Source: SHZL01 sp963815185
GTDB lineage: Bacteria; Pseudomonadota; Gammaproteobacteria; Xanthomonadales; SZUA-36
Reading direction: 5' to 3'
Assembly: GCA_963815185.1 (NCBI GenBank)
Contig: CAWFGC010000009.1
Span: 930,001-994,000, forward strand
Length of the DNA: 64,000 nucleotides
Positions 36,069-44,945 of this stretch are shown here, piece after piece (the first letter of the stretch is position 1; each line of letters starts with the position of its first letter). The position numbers were made by a program, and so were the translations under genes. The notes beneath the pieces are model-generated. The model was given only the letters and a program-made list of their open reading frames with translations, was not told the DNA's origin and searched no databases.

Positions 36069-37047
36069 AACGCCGTGTATGGGGTCCGGCTTGAATCCGC
36101 CTCTTGTCAGCGTTGTCCTGCCGACCAGGAACAGGCGGGAAAGCCTGGCTCAGGCTCTCGATTCCCTGCAACGGCAAACCTACCGTGCTTTCGAACTGTG
36201 GCTGGTTGACGATGGCAGCTCCGACGGTACAGGCAGCTTTGCCAAACCTGACGCGCTGCTGCAACATTATGGTGGTATCCCCATGATTCACACCCTGACC
36301 AATCAGGTTTGCCGGGGAGCGGCAGCCAGCCGAAACCTCGCGCTAAAGCAGGCCAGCGGTGAGTTTATCGCGTTTCTCGACGACGACGATACCTGGAAAC
36401 CGGAATACCTCGAGCAGCAGGTCGCCTGCCTGACGGCCCATCCAGAGGCCGTCGCCTCATATGCCAACTACGTGCAAAGCGGAGACGGCGGCCAGGTTAA
36501 CGTACCGGATGTGCTACCACTGTTCAGGTATTCAAGTCCGCTTATCCGCCTGCTCGCGGAGGCTTTCATCCACAGCATGTCGGTGTTCTTCTGCCGCCGA
36601 AGCGCGTTTGAAAAGGCCGGGCTGATGGATGAAAGCCTGAACATCGTCCACGACTGGGAATGGTATGCGCGCATTCTGATGTCCGGAGAGGCCATGGTTG
36701 AGCTCGGCGGGGCGCCGCTGGTCATACGTAAGGGCCGGGGAGGTCTGGTCACGGAGCATCGGGAATGGTATCGGGAAGAAGTCCGGGTGCTGGACCGGGC
36801 CTGCCGGGAAAATCGCGATGTCGCGAGGAAACGGCAACACATTCACGCACACCGGGCGCTGTTTTTTGCGCGTACCGCCCTGCGCAGACATGATTTCGCT
36901 TTTGCCTTGTTGCGCCTGGCGGAAGGGTTTTCCAGAGCGCCTGTGCGCACGCTCCATATCGCTGCGCGGCGCCTTTTCCGTAATCTGAATCCAAACGCAC
37001 CGGTGCTGCCCGCAACACCGTCTGGTGAACGAGTGCGTCATGAATGA
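36061..37047 (+). CDS. Family 2 glycosyltransferase (GT-A)
   Basis: 328 residues from GTG 36061, or 322 from ATG 36079. LVSVVLPTRNRRESLAQALD, WLVDDGSSDGT, AASRNLALKQASGEFIAFLD with DDDD as the metal site, and the base region MDESLNIVHDWEWYARIL. Overlaps both neighbours (8 bp each side), so it is tightly coupled to the first GT2 and the radical SAM gene. The C-terminal 80 residues are Arg-rich. Confidence 0.8.
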   Translation: MGETPCMGSGLNPPLVSVVLPTRNRRESLAQALDSLQRQTYRAFELWLVDDGSSDGTGSFAKPDALLQHYGGIPMIHTLTNQVCRGAAASRNLALKQASGEFIAFLDDDDTWKPEYLEQQVACLTAHPEAVASYANYVQSGDGGQVNVPDVLPLFRYSSPLIRLLAEAFIHSMSVFFCRRSAFEKAGLMDESLNIVHDWEWYARILMSGEAMVELGGAPLVIRKGRGGLVTEHREWYREEVRVLDRACRENRDVARKRQHIHAHRALFFARTALRRHDFAFALLRLAEGFSRAPVRTLHIAARRLFRNLNPNAPVLPATPSGERVRHE

Positions 37048-38428
37048 GGTCTTCTGCGAAGCTATGAGTCTCGCCCGCTGCCCTGATGGACCGCGACCCA
37101 CAATGTACGAACCGACACGTTCGCGAAAGATAACCCGGCGCGGCATTTTGTGGCTGGGCCAGACCTGCAATCTGCGCTGCCACTTTTGCTATTTCCTGGA
37201 CCGGATCCAGGACGCCAGTCACCCCGAGCATGCGTTCATGGGCCTGGACAAGGCAAAAAAAATCTGCCGAACACTGGTGGACTACTACGGTAACAACTCC
37301 ATTGATATTCAGGGCGGGGAGCCCACTCTCTACCCTCCGATCTACGAACTGGTGGAATTCTGTTCCGGTATCGGGCTTTCGCCGACATTGATTACCAACG
37401 GGATTGCACTCTCCAAGTATCAGAACGCGGTTCGTTTCAGAACGGCCGGGATTCGCGACTTTCTGATCAGCGTGCAGGGACTGGGCGAGGTTTACGACCG
37501 GATTGTGGGTAGCACCGGCGCTCATGTGAGGCAGATGAAAGCCTTGAGAAACCTGCAGCAGGCCAGCGTGCCTTTCCGCTTCAATACCGTAGTTTCAAAA
37601 TTGGCGCTGCGGCAACTGATGGACATCTCCCGGTTGGCGGTGGGGACGGGCGCCGGGGTGGTGAATTTTCTTGGCTTCAATCCTTTCAATGACCAAACGA
37701 CTGGCAAACGCAGCACGGAAAACGTGCCGACCTATAATGAGATCCGGGAACCGCTGACGGACGCCGTCGATTACCTCGTTGACCAGGGCCTCGAGGTCAA
37801 TGTCCGGTACCTTCCGCTGTGCCTGCTGCCAGAGCGCCTGCGCACCAACGCCTATGGCTTCAAGCAGCTTCCGTACGACGTGCATGAAAACGATTACGCA
37901 AGCTGGTCGTGGACGGATCTCCCCGCTCAGCGGACCGGAGCAGCGGCTCTTACGCCCCCCTTCGGCCTTGGCCGGCGGTTGAAACTCGGGGCCATCAGAG
38001 CACCGTTGAGAAAACTCGACCGGCGGTTCCCTTCGGCAGGCCAGCAAATGCACCGCCTGAAACAGGGTCTAGAACGGGCCTGGGCCAGGAGCGCGGCGAT
38101 CGGACAGGAAAGCGCCAGCATGGAAAGACGCTACCAGGAAGACGGAGAAATCAGGGCTCGCGAGTACACCGGTTACCGTCACGTCAAAGCCTGCGAAAGT
38201 TGTGGTCTGCGAAAGATCTGCGATGGCGTCTACGGTGATTATGCCGAGTTGTTCGGCGTGGAAGGCCTGCGGCCGTTGCAACTGGACAAGGAAGCAGAAG
38301 ACCCTCAGTTCTACACCCGCCGGCAGTTCAAAGTAATTCACCCGCTCGACCGGAGCTGGCTCGAGCAAGGAGAGGGGGCCGTTGCAAAAGAGGTTCTGAA
38401 AATCACGGCAGGCCAGCTTCATCGTTGA
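37040..38428 (+). CDS. Radical SAM protein with a C-terminal Cys cluster
   Basis: 462 residues from ATG 37040. The 4Fe-4S motif is QTCNLRCHFCYF (Cys 43, 47, 50 from this start). GGEPTLYPP gives the SAM-binding glycine segment, and TLITNGIAL follows. Near the C-terminus CESCGLRKICDGVYGDYAEL resembles the SPASM/twitch auxiliary cluster region. Such proteins perform radical chemistry on peptides, sugars or lipids. Between glycosyltransferases and a sulfotransferase, a sugar or lipid-head-group modification is plausible (inference). Stop overlaps the next start (TGATG). Confidence 0.8.
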   Translation: MNEVFCEAMSLARCPDGPRPTMYEPTRSRKITRRGILWLGQTCNLRCHFCYFLDRIQDASHPEHAFMGLDKAKKICRTLVDYYGNNSIDIQGGEPTLYPPIYELVEFCSGIGLSPTLITNGIALSKYQNAVRFRTAGIRDFLISVQGLGEVYDRIVGSTGAHVRQMKALRNLQQASVPFRFNTVVSKLALRQLMDISRLAVGTGAGVVNFLGFNPFNDQTTGKRSTENVPTYNEIREPLTDAVDYLVDQGLEVNVRYLPLCLLPERLRTNAYGFKQLPYDVHENDYASWSWTDLPAQRTGAAALTPPFGLGRRLKLGAIRAPLRKLDRRFPSAGQQMHRLKQGLERAWARSAAIGQESASMERRYQEDGEIRAREYTGYRHVKACESCGLRKICDGVYGDYAELFGVEGLRPLQLDKEAEDPQFYTRRQFKVIHPLDRSWLEQGEGAVAKEVLKITAGQLHR

Positions 38429-39426
38429 TGAACTCACCAATTTTCATCGTCGGCTGCCCGAGAAGCGGAACGCAACTGCTGCGCAATATGCTCAGGTCAC
38501 ACCCCAATCTGTCGTTTGGCGGTGAAACGCATTTCATACCGAAGTTCTACAGGGCATTTGGCGACCCCAGAAACGAAAGAGAAGCGGAGAGACTGGCTTC
38601 GCTTATCCTGGGCCTGCAATGGATACGAATCTGGGAACTGCCGCTAAAACCGGAGTCGTTCTCCCATAGCAGGTCCTACGCAAATATCGTCGAAAGGATA
38701 TTCCAGGCCTGGGCGCAAAAGGAAAACAAACCCCGTTGGGGGGACAAAACACCGCAGTACGTCATGAATATGCCGCTGTTATTGGAACTGTTTCCGGGCG
38801 CCAGGTTTATCCATATCATCCGTGATGGAAGAGACGTGGCCATGTCCTGGCAGCGTCGTCATTTCGGCCCGGCGAACATCTTCACTGCGGCAAAAAAATG
38901 GAAGCATTTTGTGATTACCGGTCAGGAATCAGCCGGCAACCTGCCCATGGATTCATATCTTGAAATTCGATACGAGGCCTTGCTTGAGCAGCCCGGGAAA
39001 GTACTGAAGCAGGTATGTCTGTTCATTGACGAATTGTTCCATGAAGAGATGCTGACACCCGATCCATTGATATTGGATAACACCCCGGGGGAAAGACTAT
39101 TTGGCAAATCCAGAACATCTACAAACCTTGCTCTGAGCCGGCACATTGAAGCGAGTAATACCTTCAAGTGGAAAACTCAGATGCATTACTCAGACCAGGT
39201 CATATTCGAATCGGTCGCCGGCGACCTGTTAGAATCACTGGGATATAAAACCCTGGGGACGCGGCGGAATATTTCGGGTATTGAACAGAAGTATTGGCAG
39301 CTTCATCATTTGGCAAGCTGGTGGATGAGAGGGCTAAATAGCAGGTCCAGACTTCAATGGATCAAGACTGACTTGCTTTTGCGATGGGCCGAGTTTCAAA
39401 GCCCCGGAAAACAGCCGCAAGACTGA
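38428..39426 (+). CDS. Sulfotransferase (PAPS-dependent)
   Basis: 332 residues from ATG 38428. The 5'-phosphosulfate loop is FIVGCPRSGTQLLRNML; the 3'-phosphate region is FIHIIRDGRDVAMSWQRRHF. ETHFIPKFYRAF and YLEIRYEALLEQPGKVLKQV are typical of bacterial Sulfotransfer_1/3 proteins. It would add sulfate from PAPS to a hydroxyl, probably on the glycan made by the neighbouring transferases. Coupled by a 1-bp overlap to the radical SAM gene. Confidence 0.85.
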   Translation: MNSPIFIVGCPRSGTQLLRNMLRSHPNLSFGGETHFIPKFYRAFGDPRNEREAERLASLILGLQWIRIWELPLKPESFSHSRSYANIVERIFQAWAQKENKPRWGDKTPQYVMNMPLLLELFPGARFIHIIRDGRDVAMSWQRRHFGPANIFTAAKKWKHFVITGQESAGNLPMDSYLEIRYEALLEQPGKVLKQVCLFIDELFHEEMLTPDPLILDNTPGERLFGKSRTSTNLALSRHIEASNTFKWKTQMHYSDQVIFESVAGDLLESLGYKTLGTRRNISGIEQKYWQLHHLASWWMRGLNSRSRLQWIKTDLLLRWAEFQSPGKQPQD

Positions 39427-39445
39427 CTCGTATGCAGGGAGTTAA

Positions 39446-41116
39446 TTGTTGACGTCCAAGCGTATCGCCGTAATCGGTGCGGGAGTGTCCGGACTGGTCA
39501 CGATCAAGGAACTTCTTGAACAGGGTCACGAGCCCGTTTGTTTCGAGCAGGCAGGCAGCCTTGGCGGGGTGTTCCGGTTCGGCGAGCAGGATGGCGTGGT
39601 TTGGCAATCGTGCCGGCTTACTTCGTCAGGCTTGCTTACCGCATTTTCGGATTTCCCGGTATCCGGAAAACGCGCAGATCACATGCATATCGGTGAATTC
39701 GTCAAATATTTGACGGAATACTGCGAAACTTTCGGGCTTGCTCGCCACATCCGGTATGACCACCGCGTTGAAGCAGTAACCAAAGGACCAAATGGCACAT
39801 GGACCATTCAGTCAGCGTGCGAAGGCAACCGTTCTGTGGAACGGTATGATGCTGTCGCGGTCTGTTCCGGCCTGCATCAATACCCGCATGTTCCACACTT
39901 TCCGGGACAGGAAACATTCACCGGGCAAATCTTGCACGCTTCCCGTTATCGTCGCGACGATCAGGTTCGCGGCAAGAAAGTCCTGATTGTCGGGGCGGGA
40001 GAGTCCGGAGCGGACATTACCGCGGAAGTCGCCGAGCATGCAGCCGAGACCGTGTTGTCACTGCGCCGTGGTGTGGCCGTGGTGTCCCGGCGTGCCTTTG
40101 GGATGCCCCGGGATTACCTGACATCGCGCCTCATGAACAGTACATCGCATTGGGTTTTTCAGACCCGGAATCCAGCTGACAACCGCAAGAGAAGCATTTA
40201 CCGATACATGTTCCTGCCACTGGTAGTGATCGACAAATGTTTGCAAATCCTTTACCGACAGGTCTGGGAAAACCTGCCCATGTTCTTCTCACTGCGGTTG
40301 CGGGACGTGAAGAACAACCTCAGAACCCGCAAGCTGACCATGCAGCTTCTCGAAGAATCGGGACTGACCGTTAGCGAGCAATTCGGCACGAAGGACGACT
40401 GCTTCGTAAGGGCATTGGCAGCCGGAAAATGCAGAAGGGTACCGGCCATCCGCCGTTTTGACGGCGGCCGTGTCATTTTCGAGGATGGCACTGGTTTCGA
40501 GCCTGATCTTGTCCTGTTCTGTACCGGTTTTGAAACCAAAATGCCATTTCTGGACATCGCAATCGCATCAGCGCCACGCTACCTTAATACATTCACTCCG
40601 GAAATCGGGGAAAGCCTGGGGTTTATTGGGTTTGTACGCCCGGCATTCGGCGCTATTCCACCTTTGTCGGAATTACAGGCGCGTTGGTTTGCATTGGTGC
40701 AAAGTGGTGAAATTACCCTTCCGGCCCGTGACCGAATGAAAGAATCGATCGAGTGGTGGGCAGCCGTTCGAAAGCATATCTTCCGCGCCTCGGCCGAGCG
40801 GCTGGAGCATTTGGTCGATTTCACGGTTTACTGTGACGAACTCGCAACACGAATCGGCTGCAAGCCTGGTAAACAGGATCTGAAGCGGGAAAGCCGGGGT
40901 TTCCGGAAACGATTTTATTCAGGTCCGTTCGTGGCAGCGCAATATCGCCTGACCGGCCCAAACGCAAAACCCGAACTCGCGCGCGCAACTATCGAGGGAT
41001 TGCCTATCCTGCACCCTTGGCCGGACCGGTTAAACCTGTTTCTGCGCTGGCAAATGTGTAAGACACTCCATCGCATTTTTGGGCCTGAATTTGCACCCAA
41101 ACTAACCATTGGTTAG
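39446..41116 (+). CDS. Flavin-containing monooxygenase (FMO-like)
   Basis: 556 residues from TTG 39446 or TTG 39449, with GGGAG about six bases upstream. FAD motif AVIGAGVSGLVTIKEL; NADPH motif VLIVGAGESGADITAE. The FMO fingerprint FxGxxxHxxxY appears as FTGQILHASRY. The conserved VLFCTGFETKMPF is present. The family oxidises N or S atoms or acts as Baeyer-Villiger enzymes. Its place inside a glycan operon is unusual; it may hydroxylate an amino sugar or nitrogenous head group (inference). Confidence 0.85.
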   Translation: MLTSKRIAVIGAGVSGLVTIKELLEQGHEPVCFEQAGSLGGVFRFGEQDGVVWQSCRLTSSGLLTAFSDFPVSGKRADHMHIGEFVKYLTEYCETFGLARHIRYDHRVEAVTKGPNGTWTIQSACEGNRSVERYDAVAVCSGLHQYPHVPHFPGQETFTGQILHASRYRRDDQVRGKKVLIVGAGESGADITAEVAEHAAETVLSLRRGVAVVSRRAFGMPRDYLTSRLMNSTSHWVFQTRNPADNRKRSIYRYMFLPLVVIDKCLQILYRQVWENLPMFFSLRLRDVKNNLRTRKLTMQLLEESGLTVSEQFGTKDDCFVRALAAGKCRRVPAIRRFDGGRVIFEDGTGFEPDLVLFCTGFETKMPFLDIAIASAPRYLNTFTPEIGESLGFIGFVRPAFGAIPPLSELQARWFALVQSGEITLPARDRMKESIEWWAAVRKHIFRASAERLEHLVDFTVYCDELATRIGCKPGKQDLKRESRGFRKRFYSGPFVAAQYRLTGPNAKPELARATIEGLPILHPWPDRLNLFLRWQMCKTLHRIFGPEFAPKLTIG

Positions 41117-41144
41117 TGGTTGAATCGATCTCGGCCGGGGAGGC

Positions 41145-42500
41145 ATGATGGTCATTCTCGCTGACATGGTCTATTTCATCCGCCGCTGCAGGCCGGCCGT
41201 GGTGCTTGACCGTTTGGCCAGGCGCCGGAGACGCATTTGGCTTTGGATTATTTCCAGGATCGGAAGGTTGCCTCTGGCTGGTCCGCTGGCATCGCGCTAT
41301 TTTCTCACCGAACATACCTACTTGCTCGATATCGACGAAGAAGAGCAACCCGGATTTTCACACCGGGTCTATGAAGATAGCTCCGCCGCAAAAGTGTTTG
41401 CGCAAGCTCTTTTCCCCGGCGTGTTCAAAGAAATGTCTGATTTACTCCGCGCAGACCCGTTCGGGCTGGGCGGTTATCCCGCTGCGCCTGGCAGACAAAT
41501 GGCCGAGGGCGGCCTTTGCCTGACCCACCATCCCGAACCGGCTTTTGTCTACGTACCGCCGATTCGCTTCCACCACACATTGCAAGACGCATACCTGGAC
41601 ATGGGCAGCAGTGGCGTCTGCACCCGTAATGGCATGAAGATTCTGGATCGTTTGCCGCTGAGCCAAAGAAATTCCAGCCTTCAATCGATGTGGCTGTTCG
41701 GCGGACGCAGGCCAAGAAAGGCACAGCGCCGTAAAGGCTTGTGTATGTCTTTGGAGGGGAATTGGTCGGCGAACAATTATTTCCACTGGCTGGTCGACGG
41801 CCTGGTAAGAATCCACCGACTTGCCAAAGTGGCAAATCGCAGGCCCATCACGTTACTGGTTTCCCGTGATCTGCCACACGAGTGGATGAACTCTCTGAAA
41901 ACGTGTTTGCCGGATGGATTTACCATCAGCCGCGCCAAAGGATGGGTACAGATGGAGCAATACCTGCTCCTTTCACCTTGCCGTACTCCCCCTTTTGTAT
42001 TCCTGAGCCGGGAGGAGAGCAACCATCTTCGGACTGCGGTGTTTGATCGATTCGGGCTTGACCCGAACACTTACGGGACTCGGAGAATTTTCATATCCCG
42101 CGCCCACGCGTTGACACGGCGCCTTGTAAACGAGGCCGAAGTGGAGAGTTTGCTCGCCGAATTTGGATTCCAATCCATCAGGCTAGAGGTTCTGTCTTTT
42201 GAGCAGCAAGTGAGGTTGTTTCACGGCGCAGCATTCGTGACCGGGGTACACGGCGCCGGTTTCGCCAACCTGTTGTTCTCGGGCCCGGCCAAGGTGTTGG
42301 AATACTTTCCGGCTGGCGTTTTTAAACCCCTGTACTTTGGCCTTGCCACCTCACTCGGCCAGACCTACCATTTTATGCATGGTGGCAGACCTTCACCGTT
42401 AATGGACTTCCGCGTGGATATATCAGTTCTCAGGGGTTCGATCAGCCGTCTTATTGAGTGCCCGCCGGAGCTACCGGGCCCGCTTGCCCGTCAGATCTAA
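41145..42500 (+). CDS. GT61-family glycosyltransferase
   Basis: 451 residues, start with GGGGAGG upstream. GT61 signatures: ANNYFHWLVDGLVRIHRLAK, RRIFISRAHALTRRLVNEAE and VTGVHGAGFANLLFSGPAKV. The N-terminus is basic, with no clear membrane helix. Only moderately similar to the GT61 protein at 33 kb. Last gene of the tightly packed series beginning at 35,169; gap of 28 bp from the FMO. Confidence 0.8.
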   Translation: MMVILADMVYFIRRCRPAVVLDRLARRRRRIWLWIISRIGRLPLAGPLASRYFLTEHTYLLDIDEEEQPGFSHRVYEDSSAAKVFAQALFPGVFKEMSDLLRADPFGLGGYPAAPGRQMAEGGLCLTHHPEPAFVYVPPIRFHHTLQDAYLDMGSSGVCTRNGMKILDRLPLSQRNSSLQSMWLFGGRRPRKAQRRKGLCMSLEGNWSANNYFHWLVDGLVRIHRLAKVANRRPITLLVSRDLPHEWMNSLKTCLPDGFTISRAKGWVQMEQYLLLSPCRTPPFVFLSREESNHLRTAVFDRFGLDPNTYGTRRIFISRAHALTRRLVNEAEVESLLAEFGFQSIRLEVLSFEQQVRLFHGAAFVTGVHGAGFANLLFSGPAKVLEYFPAGVFKPLYFGLATSLGQTYHFMHGGRPSPLMDFRVDISVLRGSISRLIECPPELPGPLARQI

Positions 42501-43124
42501 CATCATAGAAGTCAGACCACCAAACGGGACCGGCGATTACATTCTCACTATAGGAATGATGCAGCAGACCACTCTCCAGCCGGCGGCGCCAGATCTGTGC
42601 ATAATTCGATCAATGTTGAGCCTTCAGAACTGAATTCTGTCCACATTCATCTGTATTTGACACCAAGTCTTGCGCCCGGGACGAGAACAGTCATACCGTC
42701 AGCAAAGTGGGGACAGTAGGTCAGGGCTATAGTTGGGTTTATGCCTTCAGACAAACAAGCCCATCGGCAGGCTAGCCCCTCAATGCTGTCGATAATCTTG
42801 ATATCACCACCACACTTTTCGCAGGTTTCGATATCAATACTAAATACACGTTTCAGCCCCGGATATGAAATCTAACGGTTCAAAAATGACGTGCGTGGTG
42901 CCGTTACGCCAGGGTGTTTTCAACTCGTAGCGCAACTGACCGTTCCGGGTCAGCGACAGGCGTTTTGTGGATACCGCCGGTCTCGTGATGTAACGGCACA
43001 AACGTTCCAGTTTCGTTCGCTCATTGGCCTTAGTGGCGACCCCTGCATGTGGCGGGGAGTAATGCAGAGGACTTCGTCATGCCACTACTTGCTTGGGAGG
43101 TGCTAATATTCACAGATTAAGTCC
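42501..43124. other. Intergenic region with transposase remnant
   Basis: About 620 bp. Holds the IS91-type remnant listed next; the first 260 bp show nothing recognisable. Confidence 0.5.
42776..43048 (-). pseudogene. IS91-family transposase C-terminal remnant
   Basis: Reverse-strand reading gives HAGVATKANERTKLERLCRY, then ITRPAVSTKRLSLTRNGQLR, YELKTPWRNGTTHVIFEPLD. After a deletion it continues FSIDIETCEKCGGDIKIIDS. Both blocks are hallmark pieces of Y2/IS91 transposases. An internal stretch is missing and the frame changes. The N-terminal fragment at 30.15 kb belongs to the same family but on the other strand. Confidence 0.75.
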
Positions 43125-43982
43125 ATGGCGATAAGTCTTACGGTGCCTGTTTCAAAGAATAAGCTGGTTGCGGCACGCAACTGTTACCGAGATTTCGAGT
43201 ACTGCATATTGCCTGGAATTTTCAATTCCGAAGAATGTGCAGAATTGCTTGCCTGGTCAAAGTACAGCTTCAGAAACAATGATTTTTGGAACTTCGCTGC
43301 AAGTCCGGACAGACACCGGTTGCTGCGCCGGATTAATGAGACGGTGACGGGCTTGTTTGGCAAACGCTATCGTTTTTTGCAAACCGCAATTCATGCTTCC
43401 ACGTCGAGCCGCCCATTACTGCATTCGATTCATATCGACGCTGTAATCAAATTCTTTCAATACAGTAGCGATAGCAACGTGCAGGTGTGGATTCTGCTCA
43501 AGGCAGAAGAGCTTGGCCCCAATGACACCCACCTCCATCTGTGGAGCGGATTCGTGCCAGATGAGAGCAAAAAGGTATACGAAGATGCACAACTTCAACT
43601 CAACTCCCATCAGGTCGGCGATCTATCTCCCGGGGACGTCGTGATCTTGAACGGATGGTGTCCACATGCAACTGGTATCATAGACCATCGACATTCACGG
43701 GTGGCACTGAAAATCCACTACTTCGCGGAAGACGCGAAGCTTGACCGTCAATATTTGCGCCGTAACAGATTAGCGCCCTGGACAATGATCCTGAAGAACA
43801 CGCATGGCGGAATTGAGCCGCTGTTGTTCTACTTGGAATCTGTTGGCAGCAAAGTTCTCCGACGACTGCTCACGCCTTCCCTCATTGTTTTGAGGACACT
43901 CAGGATGCTACTGCCAGACAGGCGGTGGCGAGCATTCGGCCCAGCCCTCGTCGAGGCATCACGCCATACGGACGAGCGATGA
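43125..43982 (+). CDS. Phytanoyl-CoA dioxygenase-like Fe(II)/2-oxoglutarate oxygenase
   Basis: 285 residues. The double-stranded beta-helix motif is visible: HSIHIDA (HxD, ~residue 100), VQVWILLKAEELG, then GDVVILNGWCPHATG with the distal His and HSRVALKIHYF with the Arg that binds 2-oxoglutarate. About 70 C-terminal residues are hydrophobic and basic. Placed between the glycan operon and a methyltransferase, it may hydroxylate a sugar or lipid (inference). Confidence 0.6.
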   Translation: MAISLTVPVSKNKLVAARNCYRDFEYCILPGIFNSEECAELLAWSKYSFRNNDFWNFAASPDRHRLLRRINETVTGLFGKRYRFLQTAIHASTSSRPLLHSIHIDAVIKFFQYSSDSNVQVWILLKAEELGPNDTHLHLWSGFVPDESKKVYEDAQLQLNSHQVGDLSPGDVVILNGWCPHATGIIDHRHSRVALKIHYFAEDAKLDRQYLRRNRLAPWTMILKNTHGGIEPLLFYLESVGSKVLRRLLTPSLIVLRTLRMLLPDRRWRAFGPALVEASRHTDER

Positions 43983-44038
43983 ATTATTTACCTCTGGGTT
44001 GATGAGGTCGGGACCATACAGAAACGGCATTTACTTGC

Positions 44039-44704
44039 TCAATACGACGTGGCCATAAACGTGGAGGGGCAGGCCGTCGCGTTTTTGTGGAAAATGAACT
44101 GGCAGTTACGCGTTTCAATCAACTGAACTGCCGGATGGCAGGAAAATTCGTCCACCGCTTTTTTCACTCCGCCGCCCCACCATTGGCCATCAACGTAGTC
44201 GTCCCCTGTGATGTAGCCGCCTGATTTAACCTTCGTAGCGGACAATTCCAGATCGCACCTGACGGATTCATACAAGTGATCGCCGTCAATGTAAACCCAA
44301 TCGAGATACTCATCTGGAAATTTCCGAAGAACGTTAGCAGAATCTCCGCGGTGAACTATCACTTGTTGGGCCTGGATACTCCCCGCAAATCTATGGAGAA
44401 CGCTCGCGTAACGCAGGTCCATTTCGATTTGGCCGCCTTTCACCTTCCCTCCGTACCATGCATCTTTGTAGACGTCCGCCGTCCGGTGTTGCCAGGGATC
44501 TATGAGATGAAGCTGTTGTGGGGAGACTTGCGCAATAATTTGCTGTGAAAAATCTCCCAGATGCACTCCTATCTCAGCACCAATAGAATGTTTAGGAAAC
44601 ATATCCAACAGGAATCGGCGGTCGTTCGACCTGTTGGCCCGCCGTTTTAACAACCGGATGATGCCGCCACTGCCAGGAATTCGATTGAGTGAACGCACTA
44701 ACAT
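44039..44704 (-). CDS. Class I SAM-dependent methyltransferase (Methyltransf_24 type)
   Basis: 221 residues. SAM motif I is GAEIGVHLGDFSQQIIAQVS; motif II begins LHLIDPWQH. The family's acidic loop WVYIDGDHLYESVRCDLELS is followed by SGGYITGDDYVDGQWWGG. Related proteins occur in lipopolysaccharide and glycan clusters as O-methyltransferases. Convergent with the PhyH-like gene. Substrate unknown. Confidence 0.8.
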   Translation of the reverse strand: MLVRSLNRIPGSGGIIRLLKRRANRSNDRRFLLDMFPKHSIGAEIGVHLGDFSQQIIAQVSPQQLHLIDPWQHRTADVYKDAWYGGKVKGGQIEMDLRYASVLHRFAGSIQAQQVIVHRGDSANVLRKFPDEYLDWVYIDGDHLYESVRCDLELSATKVKSGGYITGDDYVDGQWWGGGVKKAVDEFSCHPAVQLIETRNCQFIFHKNATACPSTFMATSY

Positions 44705-44791
44705 TTACCGAAAGCCGCCTCGTTGACCAAATGATTCGCCAGAAGAATTTCGTCCAAATCCCGTTTCAGGATGATATCAAATGGGAGAGTT

Positions 44792-44814
44792 AAAAAGCCC
44801 GGCAAAACCCCGGG
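44792..44814 (-). terminator. Rho-independent terminator of the mtoX operon
   Basis: On the minus strand: CCCGG, loop GGTTTTG, CCGGG, then CTTTTTAA. It lies about 130 bp beyond the stop of the SCO-MauG fusion gene. Confidence 0.55.
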
Positions 44815-44945
44815 GAAAAAACCCGGACATATATGGACGCTTCCCTTCCGTCAAGGGCGTCTGGTTTAAATTGTTGACGGCGAACATGGCCTGCTGCGCC
44901 ATGTTGGCCAGTTTCCGTCGATCGCTACCGACATTGTCTCCGGAA

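Noticed and set aside
42776..43048. Possible intact zinc-binding protein from the CEKCGG motif
   Set aside because: The flanking sequence matches IS91 transposase with a deletion and frame change.
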